Source: an uncultured Sphingomonadaceae bacterium
GTDB taxonomy: Bacteria > Pseudomonadota > Alphaproteobacteria > Sphingomonadales > Sphingomonadaceae
Length of the DNA stretch: 64,000 bases
Direction: 5' to 3'
Assembly (NCBI GenBank): GCA_947489315.1
Contig: CANLCX010000001.1
Location: forward strand, 58,501-122,500
Below are positions 8,406 through 17,462 of the stretch, in pieces. A program made the position numbers and the translations under genes. The notes beneath the pieces were generated by a model. The model had not been told where the DNA came from, did not search any database, and was given only the letters and a program-made list of their open reading frames with translations. How positions within the stretch are numbered: position 1 is the stretch's first letter; each line of letters starts with the position of its first letter.

Positions 8406-9137
8406 ATGAAACTTTTTTACTCCCCATTTCACAGTTTTGTTCACAAGGTTTTAGTAACGGCTCATGAATGCGGTCATTGGGACGATATTGATTTTGTCCC
8501 GACCTTTCCGTTCAAAAATTTGGATGGGGAGGATCAGGGCGATAGCTATAGTATCTCCCTGTTAAACCCGCTCGACAAAGTGCCGACGCTGGCGACGGAT
8601 ACGGGTCAGATCATCTATGGCAGCCAAGCGGTGTGTGAGTATCTTGATGCCAATAGTAAGGCGCGCAAAATGTACCCTGCGCCCGGCCCAGCGCGCTGGG
8701 ATGCCATCACCCGCCTGGCATTGGGCGACACGATTTTCGAAACGACCGTGCAAATGGTCGCGGAGCAATGGCAGGAGCCCGAGCAATGGAATATGCGGGT
8801 TTTTGAATCGCTATGGCCGAAATATATCCGCGCGCTTGATGGGCTAGAGCAAAAAGTGGCTGGATGGACGGATTTTGATATCGGTCATGCTTCGCTGCTC
8901 CATGCCATCAGCTATCTCGGTTTTCGTGCAGAATTTTACGAAGCAAAAGATCCGATCCATCCCGATTTCCGCTGGCGTGAAGGTCGCCCGGCGCTGTCGG
9001 ATTGGTTTGACGAGGCGATCATGCGCCCGTCGGTTCAATCCCATTATAATAAGGATTATGAAGGCGATACCAGCGCCGAGCGCTGCCAGCAGGCGGTGCA
9101 GGATATACTCGCCCTGCAAAAGGAAAATGCCAAATGA
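8406..9137 (+). CDS. Glutathione S-transferase family protein 1
   Basis: 243 residues with a thioredoxin-like N-terminal domain and an all-helical C-terminal domain. The start MKLFYSPFHSFVHKVLV places a serine where GSTs activate glutathione. NPLDKVPTL supplies the cis-proline loop and YGSQAVCEYLD the gamma-glutamyl-binding segment. The stop overlaps the next GST start by four bases (ATGA), so the two are co-translated. In sphingomonads, GSTs inside catabolic operons cleave ether bonds (LigE/LigF) or isomerise ring-cleavage products; which applies here cannot be told. The C-terminal half is unusually rich in tryptophan. Being paired with a second, different GST suggests two successive glutathione-dependent steps or a heterodimer. 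Confidence 0.87.
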   Translation: MKLFYSPFHSFVHKVLVTAHECGHWDDIDFVPTFPFKNLDGEDQGDSYSISLLNPLDKVPTLATDTGQIIYGSQAVCEYLDANSKARKMYPAPGPARWDAITRLALGDTIFETTVQMVAEQWQEPEQWNMRVFESLWPKYIRALDGLEQKVAGWTDFDIGHASLLHAISYLGFRAEFYEAKDPIHPDFRWREGRPALSDWFDEAIMRPSVQSHYNKDYEGDTSAERCQQAVQDILALQKENAK

Positions 9138-9820
9138 TCGATTTCTATTATTGGCCAACGCCAAACGGACATAAAATTTCGATCGCGCTGGAAGAATTCG
9201 CTCTCGATTATCAGGTGAAGACGATCAACATCCTGAAAGGCGAACAGCATGTCCCGGAATTTTTGGCTATAAGCCCGAATAACCGGGTACCTGCTATTGT
9301 CGATCATGAAGGTCCCGATGGTGAACCCCATGCAGTTTTTGAGGCAGGCGCGATATTCCTCTATTTTGCGCAAAAGACCGGAAAATTCTGGCCCGAAGAT
9401 CCCGTGCAGCAATCCATTGTGACGCAATGGCTGTTTTTTCAAAATGCGAGTATCGGACCAATGTTCGGTCAATGTGGCTATTTTAACGGCTATGCCAAAG
9501 AGCGCGTGGAACATGGCATCCAACGCTATTGTGGCGAAACCAAGCGGCTTTACGGCGTAGTCGATAAGCGTCTGGGAGAAGAAGAATATCTGGCGGGCGG
9601 TGACTATTCACTCGCGGATATGTCAACCTTCCCCTGGATGACCGAAAAGCAACAAAATCTGCATGGCATAGACATCACGGAATTTCCGAACGTCAAACGC
9701 TGGCTGACCAAAGTCGGAGCGCGCCCCGGCGTCCAGCGCGGCCTTGCGGTCATGGCTGATGATCTCAAAGTCGGTAATCCGACGGACGAAACATTCGAAG
9801 CTATGTTCAATCAGAAATGA
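9134..9820 (+). CDS. Glutathione S-transferase family protein 2 (YfcG/Ure2-like)
   Basis: 228 residues. The N-terminus FYYWPTPNGHKISIALEE, followed by SPNNRVPAIVDHEGPDG, is typical of the nu-class/YfcG/Ure2p branch, which often has disulfide reductase or glutathione-adduct reductase activity. FEAGAIFLYFAQKTG contains the glutathione-binding Glu-Ala-Gly. The C-terminal domain holds LAGGDYSLADMSTFPW, the folding motif common to GSTs. The gene starts in the stop codon of GST 1 and is last in its operon. The convergent serine hydrolase gene ends only seven bases away, leaving no room for a separate terminator. A role in removing glutathione from a conjugate made by GST 1 is attractive but only inferred. 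Confidence 0.88.
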   Translation: MIDFYYWPTPNGHKISIALEEFALDYQVKTINILKGEQHVPEFLAISPNNRVPAIVDHEGPDGEPHAVFEAGAIFLYFAQKTGKFWPEDPVQQSIVTQWLFFQNASIGPMFGQCGYFNGYAKERVEHGIQRYCGETKRLYGVVDKRLGEEEYLAGGDYSLADMSTFPWMTEKQQNLHGIDITEFPNVKRWLTKVGARPGVQRGLAVMADDLKVGNPTDETFEAMFNQK

Positions 9821-9827
9821 GTGCGTG

Positions 9828-11030
9828 TTAGTGGGCCAATCCTTCGACCACCAAATTGACTATTTTCGCATCGTCATAGGCAAAATTCACCTGTCCGGTG
9901 CGAACGATCGTGAGGCCCTTGGACGGAACGACATAGACGCGCTGCCCGCCAAAGCCGTCAAAAAATACCACGTCTTCTGCTAGATAGGGCGCACCATGCG
10001 TAACCGCGAGCGGGTTTTGTGGGCTATATTGGCGCTTCGCGACATAAGGCGATCCCAGCCAGATATGCAGACCATAGTTGGGATTGGTCGGTGATGGGTC
10101 GGCCATGGTCTTGATCCATTCGGCAGAGACGATCTGTTTGTCACCCAGTTTGCCTTGGTTACGGATCAATTCGCCAATACGGGCCCAATTATGCGATGTG
10201 GTGAACAGGCCGGCATAATAATGAGGCGAGCCACCTTCCCGGTCGAGCCAGAGTCTGGCTTTGTCATTGCCGACAGGACACCATAGCTTCCGTTCCAGAT
10301 ATTCAGCATAGCTCTTATACCCCTTTTGCTGCAGCGCGCGTTCCAGCACAATGCCAGCCACTTGGCTATTCACATTGTTATAATGAAACTCAGCTCCTGG
10401 TGCATCGACCATGGGATAATCAAAGGCCACCGCGTTGATATCGGCTGCGAGCAGCAATTCCATTGATTTGGAAGCAGGATCCGAAAAACTGTATAGTTTT
10501 AACCCGCTCTCCATATTGAGTAACTGCTTGAGCGTAATTTTGCCGCGCGGATCATTCCGCCATTCAGAGATATAGCGCTCTGCGGGATCATTCACTGACC
10601 CTATAATGCCTTCATCAATCGCAATTCCATAAACCAATGCGAGCACAGATTTGTGCATGGAATAGCTATCTGTTGCCGTGACTGCACTGGCTTCACCGGC
10701 ATAGCTTTCGTGCAGGATTTTTCCGTCTTTCAAGATAACAAGACCGACACCCTTTTGCGCTTTCGAATAGCTATCGGCTTGGGCTATGGCCGCGGCCAAA
10801 CCTGCCGTCATCGTTGCATTGCTATCAGGTAGCGGTTGTTTCGCGCACATATCACCAATGGTTACCGTCGGCGTGAACAGTTCGACATCTAACACGGTCG
10901 CGCCTTTGAGTGCCTCTGATGCTGCTGCAATATCGCGCTGTGGAATGGGATTGGCGGCCGGTGTCATACAGGCGGTAAGCGAACAGACCATCGCCAATAT
11001 CGCCATCGAATGTTTCATGTGCATAGTCAT
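9828..11030 (-). CDS. Lipoprotein serine hydrolase, class C beta-lactamase / 6-aminohexanoate-dimer-hydrolase-like
   Basis: 400 residues. A signal peptide ends in the lipobox LTAC (C21), so the protein is a predicted periplasmic-facing lipoprotein. Catalytic motifs of the class C beta-lactamase/NylB fold are S124-M-H-K127 and Y217-N-N219. The surrounding EWRNDPRGKITLKQLL resembles NylB-type hydrolases more than true beta-lactamases. These enzymes cleave esters or linear amides. The gene is last in the long operon, directly abutting the alpha/beta hydrolase stop. A paralogue lies in the same operon at 14712, with matching motifs and a similar C-terminal segment (VVPSKGLTIVRTG here, IIPSQKLVIVRTG there). 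I consider antibiotic resistance unlikely; de-esterification of the growth substrate outside the inner membrane fits the context better. Confidence 0.85.
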   Translation of the reverse strand: MTMHMKHSMAILAMVCSLTACMTPAANPIPQRDIAAASEALKGATVLDVELFTPTVTIGDMCAKQPLPDSNATMTAGLAAAIAQADSYSKAQKGVGLVILKDGKILHESYAGEASAVTATDSYSMHKSVLALVYGIAIDEGIIGSVNDPAERYISEWRNDPRGKITLKQLLNMESGLKLYSFSDPASKSMELLLAADINAVAFDYPMVDAPGAEFHYNNVNSQVAGIVLERALQQKGYKSYAEYLERKLWCPVGNDKARLWLDREGGSPHYYAGLFTTSHNWARIGELIRNQGKLGDKQIVSAEWIKTMADPSPTNPNYGLHIWLGSPYVAKRQYSPQNPLAVTHGAPYLAEDVVFFDGFGGQRVYVVPSKGLTIVRTGQVNFAYDDAKIVNLVVEGLAH

Positions 11031-11978
11031 CTAGTCCTTTGTCACGACTACGCCGGAAAGCGGCGTTGGGCCTTTAGAAACTTGCGTCGGCTTCAAATTC
11101 AGATCCAGGAATTCGATCGTGGTTGCGATGGCATGATCGAATCGTTTCGATATTTCCGGACGGATCGTTCCACCGCGCCCGAACAGGCCATCAAAATAGT
11201 GATTCACTTCTTCTCCGACCCATAGCCAACGCGCGCCCTTTGGCGTTGCGTCATATGCTGCTTTATGCAGCCGCCAATCATCTATAAAATCCGGTAAGAT
11301 ATCTGCTGTGCCCGTCACCGTCAGGCTTGGCACATCGATAGTGGACCACCCTTTGGAATCGATCATCTTTGCAAGGGGGCCGGGCGGAGAAAAGGCTATA
11401 AGCGCACTAACATTCCCGATTTTGCGGATTGGGCGAGCGCCATCGGGGTCTGTCGCAATTGCTCCGGCACCGAGCTGGGCGATGAGTGCGCCATAACTAT
11501 GACCCATTAACGCTACACGCGTCTCGTCAATCTTTGTTCCGCGGCTTTTGAGCAATGCGACCACCGGGTCTGGAACCGCCGCAAGATAGGCGATCTCGTC
11601 ATTGCGGGTCTTCCACACTGTTTCGGACTTTGGTTTGGGATCGAGTGCCAATATTTCCGCGTCCAAATGGGTCGGAGCGAGGATGATATAACCCGCTTCG
11701 GCAATCGGCTGGAGCATATTATGGTAGCGGTCCGGGCTAGAAAAAGCACCTGTCGAGAAGACGACTAAGGGGAAGCTGCCCGATCTATCCGGCGCGAATA
11801 TCGTGACAGGAAATTCGTGACCGTCATCGGTCGTCAATAGGGTTTGGATGTCGACGGCTGCAGGCTTTGCAAGAGTGCTGGGAATCTTGTGCGGGTCTTT
11901 CATTGCCAGCGCAGCGCCACTGCCCAAAAATAGTGAAAGCCATACGGCGCCTAGGAACAGATCACGCCGATGGATCAT
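11031..11978 (-). CDS. Secreted alpha/beta hydrolase (platelet-activating-factor acetylhydrolase / dienelactone hydrolase-like)
   Basis: 315 residues. The N-terminus begins RRDLFLGAVWLSLFLG, a cleavable signal with an arginine pair that could be a weak Tat signal. The nucleophile elbow is GHSYGA (S161), the acid is probably in GTADILPD near 245, and the histidine in EVNHYFDG near 277. PAF-acetylhydrolase-like enzymes remove short acyl groups. The start overlaps the partner-protein gene stop by four bases, and the stop directly abuts the next gene, so it is firmly in the long minus-strand operon. With two lipoprotein serine hydrolases alongside, the operon encodes three exported hydrolases, which suggests the substrate enters as an ester or amide. 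Confidence 0.8.
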   Translation of the reverse strand: MIHRRDLFLGAVWLSLFLGSGAALAMKDPHKIPSTLAKPAAVDIQTLLTTDDGHEFPVTIFAPDRSGSFPLVVFSTGAFSSPDRYHNMLQPIAEAGYIILAPTHLDAEILALDPKPKSETVWKTRNDEIAYLAAVPDPVVALLKSRGTKIDETRVALMGHSYGALIAQLGAGAIATDPDGARPIRKIGNVSALIAFSPPGPLAKMIDSKGWSTIDVPSLTVTGTADILPDFIDDWRLHKAAYDATPKGARWLWVGEEVNHYFDGLFGRGGTIRPEISKRFDHAIATTIEFLDLNLKPTQVSKGPTPLSGVVVTKD

Positions 11979-12265
11979 TCGGCGCCCGTCAGATCACCGA
12001 TAATGGTTTTGATGATCGCGCCTGTTCGTTCGTCTAACTTGCTCTGCATCGCTTCATCAGGTTGGTAATTGTCGATCGCATCGGTGACATCCACACCTTT
12101 GTCCGCCAGTATTTTTTCTAACACCATCTGCCGGTCATTCAGTACGCACACTTCCCGCATCAAACTGATCAATGCGCGACCGAGATTATCGGTCTGCCCA
12201 GGACGTAACAAAGCCCCTTCCGGAAAGTTGAAGCTTGTCGGATCTTTGTGGTCGGGGCCGCTCAT
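11975..12265 (-). CDS. Small uncharacterised partner of a methyltransferase (module 1)
   Basis: 96 residues, no recognised domain, no signal peptide or membrane segment; probably helical. The middle reads VLEKILADKGVDVTDAI and ends in a PDE motif. The same pattern (VLEKILAAKGIDVSEEI, then PDE) occurs in the 112-residue protein at 25116, which is also next to a methyltransferase gene. The two are clear paralogues although identity outside the core is low. This gene overlaps the methyltransferase stop by four bases and the hydrolase start by four, so it is translated with both. A subunit or chaperone of the methyltransferase is the simplest reading. The general look (short, helical, acidic, operon-locked) recalls small nitrile-hydratase-type accessory proteins, but I do not claim homology. 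Confidence 0.75.
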   Translation of the reverse strand: MSGPDHKDPTSFNFPEGALLRPGQTDNLGRALISLMREVCVLNDRQMVLEKILADKGVDVTDAIDNYQPDEAMQSKLDERTGAIIKTIIGDLTGAE

Positions 12266-13302
12266 TCTGGCTTGCGTCCTTTCACGACATGCGGATAAAT
12301 TCCGGTTGCTTCAACATCGATAAAGCCGGCATTTTTTGCCACTTCTGCTAAATTGAGACTGGCTGACTCTCTCCAATGCGGTTCGCCGCCATATTTTGCA
12401 CCGCGATCCGCTTTCCACTGGCCCATCTTATCGAGGTCGGCATAGCGTGTGACATCGGACATGATCATATCGCCGCCTGGCTCCAACACACGAAACGCTT
12501 CCGCAAACGCCTCTTGGATCGCAATGGCGGGCATTTCATGGAGCATGATATAGGATGTGACGAGGTCAAAGCTTTGATCATCAAAGCCTGTTTTCTCGGC
12601 GGCGCGTTGATAGAGTTTCCAATCCCATCCATTATCATTGGCCGTGCGATGAGCATGTTCCAGCATCCGGGCAGACAGGTCGACGCCGGTAATCTGGGCA
12701 TCAGGATAAGTTCTGGCCAATGCGGTTGTAAAATGCCCGCTGGAGCACCCCATATCTAATATGCGTTTATAACTGTCTCGCGGGGCCATTTCGGCAATTT
12801 TCTGGCGCTGTGCAAATATCCCGCCGGGGAAAAAACGCGCAACCATTTGCTTGTGAATAATCTCGCCATGGACATAGCCCATATGCTCATGACCGTCCCA
12901 ACCGCCGGACGTACGATGAAAATGGACGCCGTCCCAATAGGCTGGGAGCGCAAGTTGCGGGTCGAGTTCCAAGCTGGCCGTGCCGTTGGTTGTTGCATCA
13001 AGCACAGGCTGTAAGTCTGGTCGTATTTCTTCAAACGCCTCAATGGCTATCTTCCCATGGCTGCGGCCGTGCCAATCGCCCATCAGCCGCTGTGTTGCAT
13101 AGGCGGACGAACCTGAAAGCGCCTCGTTGATCGTTTGTTCTCGGGCATCTAGATCATCGGGCAGGTCGTCTGCGCTGACATGGGTTTCCAAATCTGCATT
13201 CACGCGTTCCACGACCGGCCGAGCAGCAATACCCATCTGGGCCAGGAAATCGACCGATGCACGGCCCCGTTGTTTCAATTTTGGATTTTGTAATTCCATC
13301 AT
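12262..13302 (-). CDS. Class I SAM-dependent methyltransferase with extra N-terminal domain (module 1)
   Basis: 346 residues. The SAM-binding motif ILDMGCSSGHFTTALA is near residue 186, the acidic strand-2 motif ITGVDLS near 208, and later motifs include IMLHEMP and FRVLEPGGDMIMSD. Ahead of this Rossmann domain is a 170-residue N-terminal region with a DP-x-P-Y-H-GGW pattern (YWDGVHFHRTSGGWDG). The methyltransferase at 24011 has the same pattern. Such domains usually bind substrate or form a dimer; no demethylase-type cofactor motif is seen. The start overlaps the MFS stop by four bases and the stop overlaps the partner-protein start by four. Natural substrate unknown: O-methylation of a hydroxylated intermediate is one possibility. 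Confidence 0.85.
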   Translation of the reverse strand: MMELQNPKLKQRGRASVDFLAQMGIAARPVVERVNADLETHVSADDLPDDLDAREQTINEALSGSSAYATQRLMGDWHGRSHGKIAIEAFEEIRPDLQPVLDATTNGTASLELDPQLALPAYWDGVHFHRTSGGWDGHEHMGYVHGEIIHKQMVARFFPGGIFAQRQKIAEMAPRDSYKRILDMGCSSGHFTTALARTYPDAQITGVDLSARMLEHAHRTANDNGWDWKLYQRAAEKTGFDDQSFDLVTSYIMLHEMPAIAIQEAFAEAFRVLEPGGDMIMSDVTRYADLDKMGQWKADRGAKYGGEPHWRESASLNLAEVAKNAGFIDVEATGIYPHVVKGRKPE

Positions 13303-14705
13303 GCTTTTCCTTGGCTGGTAGTATTTTCTGCTGTCTGTAATTCTTCTTCGGTGAGTTTATACCCTGACAATAGCCAAATCGCTATGAGACCAAAAACGGC
13401 GGGCAACCATGATACCGAAAACAGGAGTGCCGTATCTACGTTTCCGCCCTGCGGCACATCAAATGGCAGCTTATTGTTAAACCCGGCGATAGACAGCGCA
13501 AAGCCAACAATCAGCGGTCCGATTGCTCCAGTAAATTTCTCAACGAAACTATAGAGCGCGGTAAACGCACCCTCTCGCCGCACCCCAGTGCGCTTGGCAT
13601 CGGCGTTGATGATATCGGTCAACATCGACATGGCCATCACGACATTGCCGCTAAATGCTATGCCTACCACGGCTCCGCGCAGAACGATTGACCAGACCGG
13701 CTCGCCTTCAACAGCGAACGACCAGCTCAGCGCGTAGATAATATTGATTGCCCCAGCGAAATAATAGGCGTTCTTCTTGCCGACCTTTTTCGAAAATTTG
13801 ACCAGCAGCGGGGCGAAGATTATCGTCGAGATGCTAACGGTCAGACCAAATGTCGCCAGTATGTTGAAATCGCGACCTAGGCTTTGAACGAAAAAATATG
13901 CGAAGGCCGCAGCCGTGGTCTGCACACCCATTAGCTGCGCGAACTTTACGCCAATCAGGCGCAGGAAATGCTTATTGCTGCGCACAGCATTAATCTCGTC
14001 GAGCATCTGCGCGGCGTTGCTTTTTGTGCTGGCTGCCGCGCCTTCGGTAAAACGCGCCGAGGCCGTGGTAAAATAGGCTATCAGCATGCTGATGAGAATG
14101 AGTACTGCGCATCCGACGCCCACAACCGCGTAGCTCCCTGGGTCGGTCTTGCCTAGATATTCCAGGACAACCTTTACTCCCGCTGATGCTATAAGGCTAC
14201 CAAGGGAAATGAATACCATCCGGTAGGCATGGATCGATGATCGTTCGTGATAGTTGTCGGTCATCTCGGCTGGCATCGAAATATAGGGAATATTGTAGAG
14301 CGTGTAGGCGAAGGCGTAGAGGCAAAGCACCATGAAGATATAGAATGCGGTGAGGATTTGATTGCCGAGCTGTGGTGCGGTGAAGATCAGCGCAAAGCTT
14401 GCCGCGCTCAGTACAGCACCCCACAGCAGGAATGGTCGCCGCCGTCCGCGCGGCGATTTTAGACGGTCGCTCCACATGCCAACGATCGGATCGGTGACAA
14501 CGTCAAACAGCTTGGCGAGAAAAATGACCAGGCCAGCTAGCCACGGATCAATCTGCAATATGCTGGCGGTAAACAGCAGGATCAGGCCGGATATCCCGTT
14601 CATCAGCAAGGCAACACCGAATGCGCCGGTGCCCCAGCCGAGCTTCAGCGAAACGGGCAGCGTGCCGTCGATTTTGTCGGTAGACGCTTGCGCTATTGTG
14701 GCCAT
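13299..14705 (-). CDS. GPH-family (glycoside-pentoside-hexuronide) cation symporter
   Basis: 468 residues with about twelve hydrophobic segments. DPIVGMWSDRLKSPRGRRRPF near residues 72-92 is the signature loop between helices 2 and 3 of the GPH/MelB branch of the major facilitator superfamily, which imports glycosides or other polar solutes with Na+ or H+. NIPYISMPAEMTDNYHERS and GVRREGAFTALYSF are further family landmarks. The protein sits in the inner membrane. It is in the middle of the long operon between a serine hydrolase and the methyltransferase, and overlaps the latter by four bases. Sphingomonad catabolic clusters often use GPH members for non-sugar substrates, so a sugar specificity should not be assumed. 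Confidence 0.88.
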   Translation of the reverse strand: MATIAQASTDKIDGTLPVSLKLGWGTGAFGVALLMNGISGLILLFTASILQIDPWLAGLVIFLAKLFDVVTDPIVGMWSDRLKSPRGRRRPFLLWGAVLSAASFALIFTAPQLGNQILTAFYIFMVLCLYAFAYTLYNIPYISMPAEMTDNYHERSSIHAYRMVFISLGSLIASAGVKVVLEYLGKTDPGSYAVVGVGCAVLILISMLIAYFTTASARFTEGAAASTKSNAAQMLDEINAVRSNKHFLRLIGVKFAQLMGVQTTAAAFAYFFVQSLGRDFNILATFGLTVSISTIIFAPLLVKFSKKVGKKNAYYFAGAINIIYALSWSFAVEGEPVWSIVLRGAVVGIAFSGNVVMAMSMLTDIINADAKRTGVRREGAFTALYSFVEKFTGAIGPLIVGFALSIAGFNNKLPFDVPQGGNVDTALLFSVSWLPAVFGLIAIWLLSGYKLTEEELQTAENTTSQGKA

Positions 14706-14711
14706 TGGCTC

Positions 14712-15986
14712 CTAATTCCCTTTTTGCGGAACTGGCGCAATGTCGCCCGGCTCTCTTTCAATCGCATTGATGATCAAGTTAGGAATATAGCTGTTATCCC
14801 AAGGCTTGTCCTTCGGCGGACGACCACCTGTTCGCACAATGACCAATTTTTGGGAGGGTATAATATAGACAACTTGACTGCCATTGCCGTCGAAAAGGAA
14901 CAGATCCTTGTCGGCATAAGGTTCGCTGTGCAAAGTTTTGCCTCCATCAATGGAGGGATGGAGCGGTCCGCGTCCTTTCACATATTTTCCCGCAATCCAG
15001 ACACCCAGACCGGCATGTGGATTTTCCTTTGTCGCCGTGCGCATCTGGTTGACATAGCCTTCCGGAAGCAGTGTTTCGCCTTCCCAAATTCCATCGTTCA
15101 GCAGCAATATGCCCAGTCTTGCCCATGTTTGCCCCGGCAACTGGATACAACAACCTGCATGCGCCGTGCCGCCTGGCCGATTGACCCAAACGGTTCCGCC
15201 TTGCGCGCCAATGGGGATAAGCAGGGCGTCGCTGACATAGTCATGATAGCGTTTGCCGGTCGCCCGCTCGATAAGCGGCGCTACCAGCTCCGAATTGGCA
15301 TTGGCATATTCGTATCGGCTACCCGGCTCGTTAACCAAAGGATAGTCGTTGATGATCACTTCATCGTGACGCGGATGCAGATAGGCCCGGTTGAGAGGAT
15401 CTTCGGGGCCTTTAGCAGGCCCTTGCGGTAACAGACCGGTGCGCATGTCGAGCAGGTGACGGACCAGGATTTTAGATCTACGCGGATCGCTTCTCCACTC
15501 GGTAATAAAGTCGGCGACGGGCTGTTCCAGTGACTGGATATAGCCTTGCTGGATGGCGCGGCCGACGATGATTGCGGTCAATGGCTTGGCGAGAGATTTT
15601 GCGTTGATCAGATAATCGCGATCGGCGCCGCCAAAATAGCTTTCATGGACCAATGCGCCGTCATGCCAGATAAGAAATGCGGAACTTTCCCGTTCCTCGG
15701 CAAAGGTCTTGGCCATTCGCAAAGCAGCGTCATCAATGCGGGGCTTAGCTTGTTCTAGCGGTCCATAAGCTGCGGCACCGCGTACTTTTTCGAGCGGATC
15801 ATAGGCTGGTAAGCCACCGCCGACAATTGCTGCATTTTGTTGCGCTTCATATCGTTGCATATAGAGCGCTTCTTCGGCCGCGCTATCCATTACAGGGTTC
15901 GCTACTGGCTTGTCTACGGTCGCGCAGCCCCCGATTGCCAGTGCAAATGGCAAGACTAGCTGGCGAGATTTAGTCCATAAGGTCAA
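14712..15986 (-). CDS. Lipoprotein serine hydrolase 2, class C beta-lactamase fold
   Basis: 424 residues. The signal peptide ends with AIGGC (C21), a lipobox-like site. S131-L-A-K134 and Y227-A-N229 are the catalytic motifs of the class C beta-lactamase/esterase fold, with EWRSDPRRSKILVRHLL matching the equivalent part of the paralogue at 9828. The near-C-terminal segment IIPSQKLVIVRTGG is also shared. Both proteins are predicted exported esterases or amidases. The start overlaps the end of the ornithine cyclodeaminase-like gene by 17 bases, unusually long for this operon, so a slightly later start cannot be excluded, although the signal peptide favours this one. The next gene starts six bases after the stop. 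Confidence 0.84.
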   Translation of the reverse strand: MTLWTKSRQLVLPFALAIGGCATVDKPVANPVMDSAAEEALYMQRYEAQQNAAIVGGGLPAYDPLEKVRGAAAYGPLEQAKPRIDDAALRMAKTFAEERESSAFLIWHDGALVHESYFGGADRDYLINAKSLAKPLTAIIVGRAIQQGYIQSLEQPVADFITEWRSDPRRSKILVRHLLDMRTGLLPQGPAKGPEDPLNRAYLHPRHDEVIINDYPLVNEPGSRYEYANANSELVAPLIERATGKRYHDYVSDALLIPIGAQGGTVWVNRPGGTAHAGCCIQLPGQTWARLGILLLNDGIWEGETLLPEGYVNQMRTATKENPHAGLGVWIAGKYVKGRGPLHPSIDGGKTLHSEPYADKDLFLFDGNGSQVVYIIPSQKLVIVRTGGRPPKDKPWDNSYIPNLIINAIEREPGDIAPVPQKGN

Positions 15987-16953
15987 TTATTGTCCCCTTG
16001 TTTTCGGTTTCGGCCCTGTGCCAGACGGCATGTGCCGCGGCCAAATCCTGCGATGCTACGCCGAGTGATTTATAGAGCGTAATCTCGTCATCATTTTGCC
16101 GGCCCGGAAGCTTGTTATCGATCACTTCGCCGATTTCGCCGACAATATGGCCTTTGGTGACGACGCCTCGCTTAATCGCACCTAGCAATTCCCCAGCCCC
16201 TGCCATGGCGGCATCGCGATAATCGACATAGAAACGGGATTTTTCGACGGCCATTTCGTCGACTTCTGCGGTGGTCGCTATTGCTGAACCAACAAGGTTG
16301 ATATGCTGGCCCGCTTTCAGGTCAGCCCCAAATAAGATCGGAGATTTGGCGGATGTTGTCGTGCAGATAATATCTGCATCAGCCACAGCTTCTGCAACGG
16401 TTTCATATGCCACCGTCTCAACGCCTGTCTCGACGTCAACTGCTTTGGCAAGAGCAGCTGCGCGGGCGCTGTCACGCCCCCATATCGTAATATGATCAAT
16501 GTCTCGGACAGCTCGCATAGCATGAACATGGCGCATGGCCTGTTCACCATTGCCAATAATGGCCAAGCTTTTGGCGTTCTTGCGTGCCAGAATATCCGTT
16601 GCGAGCGCGCTTGCTGCGGACGTTCGTATGGCGGTTAACGAGGACCCTTCAATCATTGCGAGGGGAATGCCCTTCACGCTATCGAACAGCATCACCATGC
16701 CTACATGGGTGCCTAGCGGATCGCCATGAGGCCGATCATATTTGCAGGCTAGCTTAATTCCAAAGCAAGCGGGGTCGCCCAGCGTGCCCGGCATGATAGC
16801 CAGTTTTCCGGCAGCGTCTGGTACCGGCATAAATTGTCGGATCGGTAATGTTACATCGCGGCGAGAGGTCGCGAGCATGGCTTGACGCATGACGTCCACA
16901 CAGGGGCCAACCGGCAAAAGCCGTTCCACGTCGGATTGGGTGATAACCCGCAT
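15970..16953 (-). CDS. Ornithine cyclodeaminase / mu-crystallin family NAD(P)-dependent enzyme
   Basis: 327 residues, the normal length for the family. The nucleotide-binding motif is IIGNGEQAMRHVHAM near residue 133. The family landmark KLACKYDRPHGDP, with the conserved lysine, is near residue 68, and INLVGSAIATTAEVDE is near 225. Members include ornithine cyclodeaminase, alanine dehydrogenase, ketimine reductase (mu-crystallin) and enzymes reducing cyclic imines. The protein is cytoplasmic. The gene follows the cupin gene with a one-base overlap and precedes the lipoprotein hydrolase. In a catabolic setting it could release or take up an amino group, which fits the deacetylase/amidohydrolase genes nearby and hints at a nitrogen-containing substrate. 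That link is inference. Confidence 0.87.
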   Translation of the reverse strand: MRVITQSDVERLLPVGPCVDVMRQAMLATSRRDVTLPIRQFMPVPDAAGKLAIMPGTLGDPACFGIKLACKYDRPHGDPLGTHVGMVMLFDSVKGIPLAMIEGSSLTAIRTSAASALATDILARKNAKSLAIIGNGEQAMRHVHAMRAVRDIDHITIWGRDSARAAALAKAVDVETGVETVAYETVAEAVADADIICTTTSAKSPILFGADLKAGQHINLVGSAIATTAEVDEMAVEKSRFYVDYRDAAMAGAGELLGAIKRGVVTKGHIVGEIGEVIDNKLPGRQNDDEITLYKSLGVASQDLAAAHAVWHRAETENKGTIIDLMD

Positions 16954-17453
16954 TAGCTAGGGGTTCTCGGCGGCAAGAAGCGCATTTTGTCCATAACTTC
17001 CTGGACATTGCCAGGCCGGTCAAAAGGTTCCGGCATCGGATCGTCCGGTTTGCGGTCTTTGCCAATGGCATAAAACCAGTCTTCCAGTCCGGGTGGGAAA
17101 AACACCCAGAACATTTTCATGTCGATATCACCGGTATTCTTGATCCAATGGGTGCAATTGCGCGCAAACAATATTGTTGTGCCAGGCACAAATTTTGCGA
17201 CGACACCGTCGATATCTACTTCACCGGTGCCTTCGTAGACGAAAACCAGTTCGTGATTTTGTTTATGTCCGTGCTCGCGCACCATACAACCGGGTGGTAG
17301 CAACTGTATTCCACTGGAGAAACTATCATAGGGCATGTTATCGGGCGTAAGGTTGACGTCGACATAGCCGCGCGAAGGCATGGGTTGCCATAGCGAGCGG
17401 CCCTCATCCGGCCCGACAATGACCGATTTCCCCTTGGTGATGTCGTCTGCCAT
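16953..17453 (-). CDS. Cupin-domain protein
   Basis: 166 residues forming one small beta-barrel. Cupin motif 1 is readable as GCMVREHGHKQNHELVFVYEG (residues about 54-74), with three histidines and the glutamate that bind metal. Motif 2 is less regular: FVPGTTILFARNCTHWIKN, with a late histidine. Metal binding is therefore likely, and a dioxygenase, isomerase or lyase role is possible. An ectoine-synthase- or quercetinase-like activity cannot be assigned. It lies between the alpha/beta hydrolase (nine bases upstream) and the cyclodeaminase homologue (one-base overlap), so it is part of the same catabolic transcript. No DNA-binding domain is present, which argues against a regulatory role. Confidence 0.86.
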   Translation of the reverse strand: MADDITKGKSVIVGPDEGRSLWQPMPSRGYVDVNLTPDNMPYDSFSSGIQLLPPGCMVREHGHKQNHELVFVYEGTGEVDIDGVVAKFVPGTTILFARNCTHWIKNTGDIDMKMFWVFFPPGLEDWFYAIGKDRKPDDPMPEPFDRPGNVQEVMDKMRFLPPRTPS

Positions 17454-17462
17454 GGCAGCCTC

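Noticed and set aside
9828..15986. Serine hydrolases as beta-lactam resistance genes
   Set aside because: SxxK and YxN are present, but the surrounding sequence is NylB/esterase-like and the context is a catabolic operon.
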